Positions 7,674-15,467 of a stretch of DNA of 34,313 nt are shown piece by piece; positions within the stretch are counted from its first letter, which is position 1, and the number at the start of each line of letters is the position of its first letter. Under the pieces are notes generated by a model. The model searched no databases. It was not told the origin of the DNA and saw only the letters and a program-made list of their open reading frames with translations. A program made the position numbers and the translations under genes. This DNA comes from an uncultured Clostridium sp. (GTDB taxonomy: Bacteria > Bacillota > Clostridia > TANB77 > CAG-508): positions 1 through 34,313 of the forward strand of contig CAMOBD010000013.1 of NCBI GenBank assembly GCA_946578345.1, in the 5' to 3' direction.

Positions 7674-7764
7674 ATAAAGATGAGATACCACATTGAAATT
7701 GTGGTTAGTATCTGAGTTTGAAAAAATCACACCCCAGAGTCCTATTTTAGAGGTGTGATTTAAA
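7674..7764 (+). ncRNA. Candidate antisense antitoxin RNA, about 90 nt
   Basis: Between a TATAAT promoter and a terminator hairpin there is no open frame but two stem-loops. The first is GATACC-ACA...TGTGGTTAGTATC (7684-7712), the second the AAATCACACC...GGTGTGATTT terminator (7724-7761). The 5' part contains GATACCACATT, a gapped match of GATACTAACCACATT in the toxin leader (7904-7918). The RNA could therefore pair with that leader as well as with the toxin 3' end. The layout resembles par/Fst and TxpA/RatA type I systems. Transcription is inferred. Confidence 0.5.
7724..7761. terminator. Bidirectional terminator shared by toxin-like gene and antisense RNA
   Basis: AAATCACACC (7724-7733) pairs exactly with GGTGTGATTT (7752-7761) around an 18-base loop. 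A-rich and T-rich flanks on both sides make it usable from either direction. Confidence 0.75.
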
Positions 7765-7872
7765 TTATTTAGCCATTATTATTATAAAAATAATTAAGGC
7801 AATAACTGTAATCAATAAAAATATTGTTGTAAAAACAAATATATGTAATAAAACGAATAATACTTCTATCAT
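7765..7872 (-). CDS. 35-residue hydrophobic peptide, candidate type I toxin
   Basis: The frame starts at an ATG (7870-7872) with a strong GAGGAGGTGATG site. It encodes one long hydrophobic helix from residue 3 to 33 (for example LFVLLHIFVFTTIFLLITV) and ends MAK. The size, the single membrane span and the short Lys-terminated tail fit pore-forming type I toxins such as Fst or TxpA, although I see no sequence identity to a named one. Its own strong promoter is at 7947-7975. A convergent antisense RNA shares its terminator, and a leader hairpin hides the ribosome binding site. An ordinary small membrane peptide is the alternative. Confidence 0.7.
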   Translation of the reverse strand: MIEVLFVLLHIFVFTTIFLLITVIALIIFIIIMAK

Positions 7873-7877
7873 TACGC

Positions 7878-7906
7878 ATCACCTCCTCTTATTTTGATTT
7901 GGTGAT
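7878..7906 (-). promoter_or_regulatory. Leader hairpin sequestering the toxin ribosome binding site
   Basis: In the mRNA, ATCACC (7906 to 7901) can pair with GGTGAT (7883 to 7878). The second arm is the 3' half of the GAGGAGGTGAT Shine-Dalgarno sequence. This stem would block translation until opened, as in the Fst leader. Confidence 0.6.
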
Positions 7907-7916
7907 ACTAACCACA
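7904..7916. repeat. Inverted repeat around the toxin locus (partner 7700-7712)
   Basis: GATACTAACCACA at 7904-7916 is the exact reverse complement of 7700-7712. A toxin transcript that reads past its terminator would have pairing 5' and 3' ends, a known way to keep type I toxin mRNA silent. Confidence 0.75.
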
Positions 7917-7946
7917 TTCCTCTATACTATCCCATCTATGCATTCT

Positions 7947-7975
7947 AGTATAGATGATTTTTTATAACAAGTCAA
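7947..7975 (-). promoter_or_regulatory. Promoter of the toxin-like gene
   Basis: TTGACT (7970-7975) and TATACT (7947-7952) are 17 bases apart, close to the sigma-A consensus. CTATACTA (7922-7929) and TAGTATAG (7946-7953) flank the start site as an inverted repeat. Confidence 0.75.
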
Positions 7976-8058
7976 TATTTTTTACAAATTTTTGTTCGGT
8001 AAATATTTCGACATTTTTTGACATTTACGATTTTAAGATATTCTCCCTGTACAACTCT

Positions 8059-8151
8059 AAACCTGTCCCAAAAACGAATTTTTCTTCGCTATGAGACCTG
8101 TCCCCAAAACGAAGTAATTTTGTCGCGAAAAGGCCTGTCCCTAAAGCGACA
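8059..8151. repeat. Cluster of GGGAC palindromes including the type E copy that ends mfd
   Basis: Two ACCTGTCCC(C)AAAACGAA units (8059-8087 and 8092-8117) precede a complete 31-nt type E unit at 8121-8151. The E unit contains the mfd stop codon (CTA at 8141-8143, read as TAG) and the last codons Leu-Ser-Leu. It probably also acts as the 3' hairpin of the mfd mRNA. Confidence 0.85.
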
Positions 8152-11100
8152 AAAACTCTTTTATCTTATCTATTAGCTCTTCGTCTGTTAATTCGCCTAT
8201 TCTAAGTGTTACGTATGGTTCTATGCCTGCTGAGAATTTTATGTCGTATCCGTATTTTTTTATTAGTATGTCCACAATTTCTGGATTATATTTATTTTTG
8301 TCAAAATAAAATACTAAATTTTGTGAATTTGTGAAGCTGTTTTTCTTTTCTGCTATTTTTATTACTCCTGCTTCTCTGCACATTTCTTTTATTCTGGCTA
8401 CTTCTATTAAGTTCTCTAATTCTTTTGGCATTACTCCATATCTGTCAATTATTTCGTCTATTACATTTTGTATGTCTTCTTCTGTTCTGCATAGTGCAAT
8501 GTTTTGATATATTTCTATCTTTTGACTACTGTTTTCTATATATTCGTCTGGTATATAGCTTGAGATGTTTATGTCTATTTGTATTTCTTGTTCTTCTTCA
8601 ATTTCTATTCCTTGCATTTCTTTTACAACTTGGTCTAATAGGTTACAATATGTGTCATATCCAACTTGTTCCATATGTCCATGTTGAATTTCTCCAAGTA
8701 AGCTTCCTGCTCCTCTTATTTCCAAGTCTCTCATTGCTATTTTGAAGCCTGATCCAAATTCTGTGAATTCACGTATTGCTTTTAGTCTTTTGTCTGCTAC
8801 TTCTGATAATAGTTTGTCCCTCTTGTATGTTACATATGCATATGCTTGTCTGTCACTTCTTCCAACTCTTCCTCTTATTTGATATAGCTGTGCTAGTCCT
8901 AATCTATCTGCGTTTTCTACTATTATTGTGTTTGCATTTGGTATATCTATTCCAGATTCTAGGATAGTTGTACATACTAGTACATTTATTTCTCCATTTA
9001 TAAATCTTTCCATGATGTCTTCTATTTCTCTACCTGTCATTTTTCCATGTGCGAATTCTACTTTTGCTTCTGGAACTAGTTCATCTATGTCCATTGCTTT
9101 TTTTGCTATATTCTCCACATTATTGTATAAATAGAATACTTGACCATTTCTCTCTAGTTCTTTTGTTATTGCTTCTTTTACAACTTCTGCATCATATTCT
9201 AATACATAAGTTTGCACAGGTCTTCTATTTTGTGGTGGCTCATATATTACAGACATATCACGTACGCCTAAAATTGACATGTGAAGTGTTCTAGGTATTG
9301 GTGTTGCTGTCATTGTAAGTACGTCTACACTAGTCTTTAATTTCTTTATTTTTTCTTTGTCTTTTACTCCAAATCTGTGTTCCTCGTCAATGATAAGTAG
9401 TCCCAAATCTTTAAATTCTACATCCTGACTTAGAAGTCTATGTGTTCCTATTACTACATCAACTTCTCCTAGTTTTAATTTCTTTACTACTTCACTTTGC
9501 TCTTTTTTAGTTCTAAACCTGTTTAGTAATTCTACATTAACTGCAAAATTCTCCATTCTCTTTTTGAAACCTTCATATTGTTGGTTTGCAAGTACTGTAG
9601 TTGGAACTAAATACGCAACTTGCTTATGATCCATAACCGCCTTAAATGCTGCTCTTATAGCCACCTCTGTCTTTCCATAACCAACATCTCCACAAAGTAG
9701 TCTATCCATTGGTCTAGGTGTCTCCATATCTTTTTTTACTTCCTCTATATATCTTAATTGGTCATCTGTTTCTTGATATGGGAACTCATCTTCAAATTGC
9801 CTTTGCCAATCTGTATCTTTCGAGAAAGCAAATCCTTTCATTTTTTGCCTTTTAGCATATAGCTCAATCAAATCTTTTGCAACTTCACGTAAGTTGTTTT
9901 TAACCCTATTTTTTGTATTGCTCCACTCTTTGCTTCCTAGCCTATTTAGCTTTGGAGCAGTATCTTCTCCACCAATATATTTACGAACATTATCTAGGTT
10001 ATTAGTTGGAACATAAAGCATATCATCATTTTTGTACTTTATTTTTATGTAGTCTTTTATAACTCCATCTGCCTCAATCGTATTTACACCAACAAATTGA
10101 CCAATACCATGTGTTCTATGAACAACAAAATCGCCTTGTTTTAAATCTGCAAATACAATCTTCTCTCCTTGCCTAAAAGTACTACTTGTTTTCCTTTTCT
10201 TTACTTCTCCTTCTAACGCCTCAGCCATGCTGATTACAACTAGGTTTAAATCATAGCACTCAAATCCAGAAGAAAGCCCCCCTGTCGTAATAGGGACAGG
10301 CCTTTTGGCGACACTTTTGCTTTTTGTGTTGTTCTTCTTGTTTGAACTACTCTGCTTTTCTGCGCTTTCATACTTTTCGGCTCTTGCTAATTCACTTGTT
10401 ACCTCTTCTACTACATTATCTTTTCCTTGTATATTTATTTTTCTTTCTAATCCAGCAAGTTCATTTTCAGAAGTTACAATTCCATTTTGTTCTAAAAGTT
10501 CTTCTACTTTATCAACATTTTCTTTATTTCCAGCAAGTACAATAACCTCTTTGCCTTCAGATTGCCACTTTTTTATATCACTAATTAAAATCTCTGTCTC
10601 ACTTTTAAAGAAATTTATTTGCCTGTAATTAAATTCAAGCTTATTAAGAGAACTGCTGTTATTCTCGTCTAAATATACCACTTGTTTCGATGTATATATT
10701 TCATTCCAATCATCTTTGCTAAAATCACTTATATTTTGTATTGCCTCTGGCACAAATCTTTCTTTTTCTGCTAATGATTTTATTAGATTGTTGTTTTCTA
10801 TAATAATGTTCTCTATTCTTTGGTTTATTTTCAAATTTTCATCAATGAATAGTAAGCAATTCTTTGGTAAATAATCTAAAAAAGTATTACTTCGTGTGTA
10901 GAACTCATTAAAATATTTATCAATCTTGCTAATGTATTCGCCATTTTGTATTGTCTCTATGTCAGCCTGAATATTTTGCGCAATCCTTGTTTTTCCATCA
11001 TTCGAAATTTCTTTGTCTGCTAACAACCCCAAAGCCTCTAAATTTTCGTTAGTTTTACTCTGTAGCATACTATTAAACTTCAATGTATGTATATTTTTTA

Positions 11101-11908
11101 GATAGTTTTCCTGCATTTTGTCTGTAATTCTAGCCACTATTTCAGAATACTCTGGCAAAACATTGTCTTGTATTTCATAATCTAAGACATATTCATGTGC
11201 TGGAAATATACTAATTTTGTCAGTCATCTCAGTTGTTCTTTGAGAGCTAATGCTAAAATATCTTATTGAATCCACATCATCTCCCCAGAATTCTATTCTA
11301 ACACCCATCTTTTCAGACAAGCCAATATCGACAATTCCTCCTCTTATGCTGAATTGTCCTCTATTCTCAACCAAGTCACTTCTTTCATATCCCATTAGTA
11401 GCAATAATTGTTTAAGATTGTTTAAGTTCTTCTTTCCACTAAATCCTGCACATTCAAAGAGATTCCCCACACTAAATGATAGTACATTTTTATATAGTAC
11501 TTTTTTGGGTATCATTTTCTGCATTATAGCTTCGATTGTAGTCACAACTATTTTTACATCTTTGTTATATATTTTATTTAATACTTCAATCCTTGCATAA
11601 GGCAAGTCTTTACTCTCTGTAATATAGTCATATGAAGCGATTTCTCTTTTGCCAAAATATTCAATTTTGTCTGTAAAAAACTTTAAATCCTTAACCAATT
11701 TTTGTGCCTGTAATTCATTGTATGTAACAATGCAAATTGGCTTTTTTATGCTATCGATTGTGGTTGCTATAATATGGGATTTGCCAACGAATTCTAACCC
11801 CGATAAACATATCGGGGTTTTTTTCATTTCAATTTGGTCTGCAAATTCTTTAAACTTGTCTAAGTCCTTCAGCTTTTGTATAAGTAAGTTTTTCACTATA
11901 ACCAACAT
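8141..11908 (-). CDS. mfd: Transcription-repair coupling factor Mfd
   Basis: The product is 1255 residues, longer than the roughly 1150-1180 usual for the family. Mfd removes RNA polymerase stalled at DNA damage and recruits UvrA. Visible in order are the UvrB-like N-terminal module with a degenerate nucleotide loop (GLEFVGKSHI, residues ~37-46) and the RNA polymerase-interacting domain (FVVHRTHGIGQFVGV). The RecG-like helicase follows, with Walker A GDVGYGKTEVAIRAAF (~740), DEEHRFGVKDKEK (~841), TATPIPRTL and QIRGRVGRSDRQAYAY, then the C-terminal TRCF domain. Extra length falls between the N-terminal module and the interaction domain (~490-560), a Ser/Lys/Asn-rich linker that includes 11 residues encoded by a type E palindrome (532-542). 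The last three residues and the stop come from another copy. The ATG directly follows AGGAAAGGA. Confidence 0.95.
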   Translation of the reverse strand: MLVIVKNLLIQKLKDLDKFKEFADQIEMKKTPICLSGLEFVGKSHIIATTIDSIKKPICIVTYNELQAQKLVKDLKFFTDKIEYFGKREIASYDYITESKDLPYARIEVLNKIYNKDVKIVVTTIEAIMQKMIPKKVLYKNVLSFSVGNLFECAGFSGKKNLNNLKQLLLLMGYERSDLVENRGQFSIRGGIVDIGLSEKMGVRIEFWGDDVDSIRYFSISSQRTTEMTDKISIFPAHEYVLDYEIQDNVLPEYSEIVARITDKMQENYLKNIHTLKFNSMLQSKTNENLEALGLLADKEISNDGKTRIAQNIQADIETIQNGEYISKIDKYFNEFYTRSNTFLDYLPKNCLLFIDENLKINQRIENIIIENNNLIKSLAEKERFVPEAIQNISDFSKDDWNEIYTSKQVVYLDENNSSSLNKLEFNYRQINFFKSETEILISDIKKWQSEGKEVIVLAGNKENVDKVEELLEQNGIVTSENELAGLERKINIQGKDNVVEEVTSELARAEKYESAEKQSSSNKKNNTKSKSVAKRPVPITTGGLSSGFECYDLNLVVISMAEALEGEVKKRKTSSTFRQGEKIVFADLKQGDFVVHRTHGIGQFVGVNTIEADGVIKDYIKIKYKNDDMLYVPTNNLDNVRKYIGGEDTAPKLNRLGSKEWSNTKNRVKNNLREVAKDLIELYAKRQKMKGFAFSKDTDWQRQFEDEFPYQETDDQLRYIEEVKKDMETPRPMDRLLCGDVGYGKTEVAIRAAFKAVMDHKQVAYLVPTTVLANQQYEGFKKRMENFAVNVELLNRFRTKKEQSEVVKKLKLGEVDVVIGTHRLLSQDVEFKDLGLLIIDEEHRFGVKDKEKIKKLKTSVDVLTMTATPIPRTLHMSILGVRDMSVIYEPPQNRRPVQTYVLEYDAEVVKEAITKELERNGQVFYLYNNVENIAKKAMDIDELVPEAKVEFAHGKMTGREIEDIMERFINGEINVLVCTTILESGIDIPNANTIIVENADRLGLAQLYQIRGRVGRSDRQAYAYVTYKRDKLLSEVADKRLKAIREFTEFGSGFKIAMRDLEIRGAGSLLGEIQHGHMEQVGYDTYCNLLDQVVKEMQGIEIEEEQEIQIDINISSYIPDEYIENSSQKIEIYQNIALCRTEEDIQNVIDEIIDRYGVMPKELENLIEVARIKEMCREAGVIKIAEKKNSFTNSQNLVFYFDKNKYNPEIVDILIKKYGYDIKFSAGIEPYVTLRIGELTDEELIDKIKEFLSL
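10283..10313. repeat. Type E palindrome inserted in frame inside mfd
   Basis: This 31-nt unit (ends TGTCG and CGACA, core AGGGACAGGCC) is read through by mfd as VAKRPVPITT (residues ~532-542). The surrounding linker is low-complexity. Relative to other copies the TTTAG has become AATAG, and in the mfd reading frame no stop arises. Confidence 0.85.
11796..11824 (+). terminator. Terminator-like hairpin inside the mfd 5' coding region, antisense
   Basis: AACCCCGAT (11796-11804) pairs perfectly with ATCGGGGTT (11811-11819) around a 6-base loop, followed on the plus strand by a run of seven T. It is a textbook Rho-independent terminator in form, but it faces against mfd and overlaps codons for KTPICLSG next to the nucleotide loop. 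It would stop antisense transcripts entering the gene start; chance is possible. Confidence 0.5.
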
Positions 11909-11949
11909 TCCTTTCCTAATGCATTACATTTTATTGTTTTGCATAAGTA

Positions 11950-11971
11950 GTTCCACGTTATGAAATGGAAC
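11950..11971. other. Small hairpin between greA and mfd
   Basis: GTTCCA (11950-11955) and TGGAAC (11966-11971) form a short stem-loop, extended weakly by ATAAGTA and TACTTAT further out. There is no clear U-tract. The same GTTCCA/TGGAAC ends recur on the long hairpin upstream of nth (27835-27907). Confidence 0.4.
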
Positions 11972-11993
11972 GGACTTTATACATACTTATACA

Positions 11994-12473
11994 TTATTTT
12001 GTAATTGAAATAATTTTATATTTTATAACACCTGCTGGTGCTTGAGCTTCTACTACTTGACCTTTTTTTGCTCCCATAAGAGCTGCACCAATTGGAGATT
12101 CATTTGAAATTTTATTTTGTGCCAAATCAACCTCTGTTGAGCCTACTATAGTATAAGTTTCTTCTTCATTAAACTCCATGTCTAATACTTTTACAGTATT
12201 ACCAACTTGAACTGTTTTTGTATCTATTTCAGACTCATCAATGATTTTAGCATATCTTAGTTTGTTTTCTAATTCTGCAATTTTTGTTTCATTTGCAGCT
12301 TGAGCATTTTTTGCTTCATCATACTCAGAATTTTCTGATAAATCACCAAATCCTAAAGCTACTTTGATTCTCTCTGCTATTTCAGCTCTTTTTTCTGTAG
12401 TAAGATATTCTAATTCTTTTTCTAAGTTGTCATATCCTTCTTGAGTCAATAAGACTTCTTTCTCATTTTCCAT
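11994..12473 (-). CDS. greA: Transcription elongation factor GreA
   Basis: The product is 159 residues, the normal size. GreA stimulates transcript cleavage in backtracked RNA polymerase. The N-terminal coiled coil carries [20 protein letters not shown] and the tip motif [20 protein letters not shown] with the acidic residues that reach the active site. The FKBP-like C-terminal domain ends [20 protein letters not shown]. The ATG follows AAGGAGGGAG. It has its own strong promoter and precedes mfd, so two transcription-coupled rescue factors are co-oriented. Confidence 0.97.
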   Translation of the reverse strand: MENEKEVLLTQEGYDNLEKELEYLTTEKRAEIAERIKVALGFGDLSENSEYDEAKNAQAANETKIAELENKLRYAKIIDESEIDTKTVQVGNTVKVLDMEFNEEETYTIVGSTEVDLAQNKISNESPIGAALMGAKKGQVVEAQAPAGVIKYKIISITK

Positions 12474-12580
12474 TTTGTCTCCCTCCTTTTGATAAAAGAA
12501 AATCGTTGTTTAATTTCGCTAGCTGAAAAAGATTTTGTATCTTTTTTGGCTTTTTTTACTTGCTTTAAACAACTTGCTAT

Positions 12581-12609
12581 ATATTAAACTAATTTTCGCA
12601 TTTTGTCAA
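12581..12609 (-). promoter_or_regulatory. Promoter for greA
   Basis: Perfect TTGACA (12604-12609) and TAATAT (12581-12586) with a 17-base spacer on the minus strand. The leader is about 100 bases and contains a weak AAGAT/ATCTT hairpin. Confidence 0.75.
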
Positions 12610-12629
12610 GTGTTAATTAACAATTTGTT

Positions 12630-13529
12630 TCACCCAACTCTTTCCAACTCCTCATCACTAATTCTGCCATTTATTCCAATAACATTTTTGACCTGTATTT
12701 CATCTCGTGCTATTTTTTCATACACTTTTTCTGTAGAAGCTTCTCCAAAGTTTTCCGCAAGCAGTAAACTCTCATATAACTTCACTAGGTCAAAATTATT
12801 TCCCATTTGCTCAAACTTTTCATCAAATTCATCAGGTACTTTTATATCAAAATAATTCACATTAACCCCCTCAAATCCAGGATTACTATACTTTACATTT
12901 TCTCTAATATTTATAATAACCGCATTTCTGTTTATGTTATACTTTGCTAATTCCTCTGTAGTCAAATTTACATTTAAAACATATTTTGCCCTTCTTAATG
13001 CCTTCTTCTTATTATTTGATACAGAAATTAAAATATTCTCATTATCTAATAGATTATCTTGTACATTTTTTAGCCTCGCAATATCATTTGTCACAATATT
13101 AGTCATTCTAAAATTCTCAATAAATCTTACCAAAAAATTCAAGTTCAAACTATTATCCCTCTTGAAAATAATATATATGTCTTCTTGTCTCATACTATGT
13201 TTTTGCTTTTCTAATATATACTTCATAATATCAAATTCCATATATTCCATTAGCTTTTTGCCATTAATCATCTTCACATTAATATTGTCATCTAGCTTAA
13301 GCATCTCACATATATCATCCTTGAACTTTCCTTCTAACTCTTTCGAAAAAACAATAGCATCTATTTTCTGTTTATATATCTTTTTAACTAGCCTTTTTTG
13401 TATACTTTTCTTATCTTTGTCGTGAATAGCTATTATATAATTATTGTCCGCAATCCCAATTTCCATACCCTGAAAATTTTGAAAAAAACTATTATTTAAT
13501 CTTTCTTCTTTAATATATGCAATTACCAT
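12630..13529 (-). CDS. Conserved-looking hypothetical protein, 299 residues
   Basis: I do not recognise a family. The protein begins MVIAYIKEERL and has alternating hydrophobic strands and charged helices. There is a possible Rossmann-like middle part (TNIVTNDIARLKNVQDNL, then ENILISVSNNKKKALRRAKY) and a segment NRNAVIINIRENVKYSNPGF. There is no signal peptide or membrane span, so it is probably cytoplasmic. I chose the ATG at 13527-13529 because GGAGGG lies 6 bases upstream; a TTG two codons earlier is less likely. The stop is only about 20 bases upstream of the greA promoter. The composition matches its neighbours, so there is no sign of recent transfer. Confidence 0.75.
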   Translation of the reverse strand: MVIAYIKEERLNNSFFQNFQGMEIGIADNNYIIAIHDKDKKSIQKRLVKKIYKQKIDAIVFSKELEGKFKDDICEMLKLDDNINVKMINGKKLMEYMEFDIMKYILEKQKHSMRQEDIYIIFKRDNSLNLNFLVRFIENFRMTNIVTNDIARLKNVQDNLLDNENILISVSNNKKKALRRAKYVLNVNLTTEELAKYNINRNAVIINIRENVKYSNPGFEGVNVNYFDIKVPDEFDEKFEQMGNNFDLVKLYESLLLAENFGEASTEKVYEKIARDEIQVKNVIGINGRISDEELERVG

Positions 13530-13601
13530 AATCAACCCTCCAATACATTCTAAAACATCTTGTCTTAAATTATATTAGGGTTGTTTAAATTTTATTCCTT
13601 C

Positions 13602-13735
13602 TGCAACAGAGGGGACGGAGCATTTGTTTCAAAAATAAAACAAAGGGGACACACCTCAATAAGAATGTCATAAAACATTAAGGTGTGTCCCTCTTGTTGC
13701 AAAAATGAAACAAATGCTCCGTCCCCTCTGTTGCA
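13602..13735. repeat. 134-bp nested inverted structure of GGGAC palindromes (A-B-loop-B-A)
   Basis: The 30-base type A units at 13602-13631 and 13706-13735 are exact reverse complements (ends TGCAAC and GTTTCA, core AGGGGACGGAGC). Inside them lie type B units, ACAAAGGGGACACACCT (near 13640-13656) and its partner AGGTGTGTCCCTCTTGT (13681-13697). The whole can fold into one very long cruciform. It ends 3 bases after the GH18 stop and probably terminates that mRNA. Compare 3498-3819. Confidence 0.9.
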
Positions 13736-13738
13736 AGA

Positions 13739-15445
13739 TCAAATTCCTAACTTCTCTGAAATTAAATTCCATATTGAATCTGGTTCTCTATCTTTTTCCC
13801 AATATGCAGCTCCTGCTAAGCCATATTCCTGTATTAAAGATAGTTTTGCTTCTATCGATTGTTCATCTTCTATCCAAATTCTATTCGTAACTCCGTCTCG
13901 TTCATACTCAACATAGTACTGTTTTAAATTGTCATCCCATGTTCGTTTAGCATCTTCTGGTACTATAGCATCTATGTTCTTCATGTCTACTGCTGGATTA
14001 TCTACTAATTCTCCATTTCTCTCTTGCCATACTCTTGTATAGAAAGGCATTCCAAGTATTATTTTATTTGCCTCAACGCCTTCTTGTCCTAAGAATTTCT
14101 CTATATTCGCCTTTACCCAGTTATATCCTGCTGTAGTTCCTGCTTCTTGTGATGATTCTCCATACTGGTCATATGCCATAAATACTATATAATCTGCTAT
14201 GTCTCCTATAACATGTCTATCATAACACAACGACCATTCATCACTTCCGTCTGGTGCAGTTACGTCAACTGAAAGTACTGCTCCTATTTCACTTAATCTA
14301 GGCTTAAGCTCTATAATAAATCTTGAGAATAAATCTTTATCTTCATCATGCATATATTCAAAGTCTATATTAATTCCATCTAAATCATATGTCATAACTA
14401 AGCTGACTATATTTTGTATTAATTCTTGTCTTAGATTATAATCATTCATTATTTCTGATGTAGTCTCTATATATGACCCATTTGATATGCTTGGCCATAT
14501 TTTGTATCCATTTGAATGAGTCCATTCAATATATGCTCTTCCTGAATCTCCTACATTGTCGCTAACTTGTCCTCTTCCTTCATCTACTAATGTGAAGAAT
14601 GTTGGGCTTACTACATTTACACCTTTTATGCTTGTCCCTGTTCTATCAGGCGCTGATGATAGTTCATAATAATAATCCCAGGCCATACTCACAGTTCCAT
14701 CTATTTGCTTTTCTGACTCCATAGCCTCACGTACAGTTAAGCTATTAACTAGTTCATCTTCTTTTATATATCCTAACTTTCCTGTATCAGTTCTAATCTC
14801 TACCCAACCATCTACAACTTGATTTTCATTGTTCTCATTTTGTACCACAGTTACTGTTTCATTTGCATTTATTGTATCTACTTTTCTTGAAAATGAAGTA
14901 GGATATGCCTTTACACTATTATCACTTTTACTATCTGCTAGTACATATTTTCTATCCTTAGAATCTACAGTTATTGTATCGGTTGACTCAATATAATTTA
15001 TCTCTACATTATACACATCTTTCAAACTAGAAAATGGCAAATACAATGTATCATTTCTTTCAATCACAGTTCCAGATATATTTACTCTTGAGCCATTTCT
15101 AGTCATTGAATTTTCTCCAATAACAATACTTGCAATCTGCTTATTAGATGTAGTAACTATTTGATTATATTTTTCATCATAATACACATATGGGTCAAAG
15201 AAATTCTCAATATCATCTTGTGAAATGTATATAATTCCATTTTCTATTACTACATCTTTCTTCAAACTACTTGTAACATTGTTATTGTTTATAACTAAAT
15301 TTGTTTTATCGGCAATATCTGTATTTACGTAGTTTGGTGTGATTCTTAACACCCAAAATACTAATCCAAAAAATATTGCTACTATTACTAATTTACTAAT
15401 TATTTTACTTTTTACTTTTGCTTCTCTCTTTGCTCTTCTCGACAT
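13739..15445 (-). CDS. Membrane-anchored GH18 glycosidase with copper-amine-oxidase-like and SH3 domains
   Basis: The product is 568 residues. The chosen ATG (15443-15445) has GGAGGGAG about 6 bases upstream; an ORF start 13 codons earlier has no such site. An N-terminal membrane segment (~13-36, IISKLVIVAIFFGLVFWVL) is followed by a copper amine oxidase N-terminal-like domain (about 55-155). A bacterial SH3 domain comes next (about 165-230, with VDGWVEIRTDTGKLGYIKED). The C-terminal glycosyl hydrolase family 18 barrel has the catalytic DxxDxDxE as DGINIDFE. Such proteins resemble the spore-cortex or peptidoglycan N-acetylglucosaminidases of the YaaH/YdhD type; an envelope or spore role is inferred. 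It starts 22 bases after dprA. Confidence 0.9.
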   Translation of the reverse strand: MSRRAKREAKVKSKIISKLVIVAIFFGLVFWVLRITPNYVNTDIADKTNLVINNNNVTSSLKKDVVIENGIIYISQDDIENFFDPYVYYDEKYNQIVTTSNKQIASIVIGENSMTRNGSRVNISGTVIERNDTLYLPFSSLKDVYNVEINYIESTDTITVDSKDRKYVLADSKSDNSVKAYPTSFSRKVDTINANETVTVVQNENNENQVVDGWVEIRTDTGKLGYIKEDELVNSLTVREAMESEKQIDGTVSMAWDYYYELSSAPDRTGTSIKGVNVVSPTFFTLVDEGRGQVSDNVGDSGRAYIEWTHSNGYKIWPSISNGSYIETTSEIMNDYNLRQELIQNIVSLVMTYDLDGINIDFEYMHDEDKDLFSRFIIELKPRLSEIGAVLSVDVTAPDGSDEWSLCYDRHVIGDIADYIVFMAYDQYGESSQEAGTTAGYNWVKANIEKFLGQEGVEANKIILGMPFYTRVWQERNGELVDNPAVDMKNIDAIVPEDAKRTWDDNLKQYYVEYERDGVTNRIWIEDEQSIEAKLSLIQEYGLAGAAYWEKDREPDSIWNLISEKLGI

Positions 15446-15467
15446 ACTTTTCTCCCTCCATATATTC

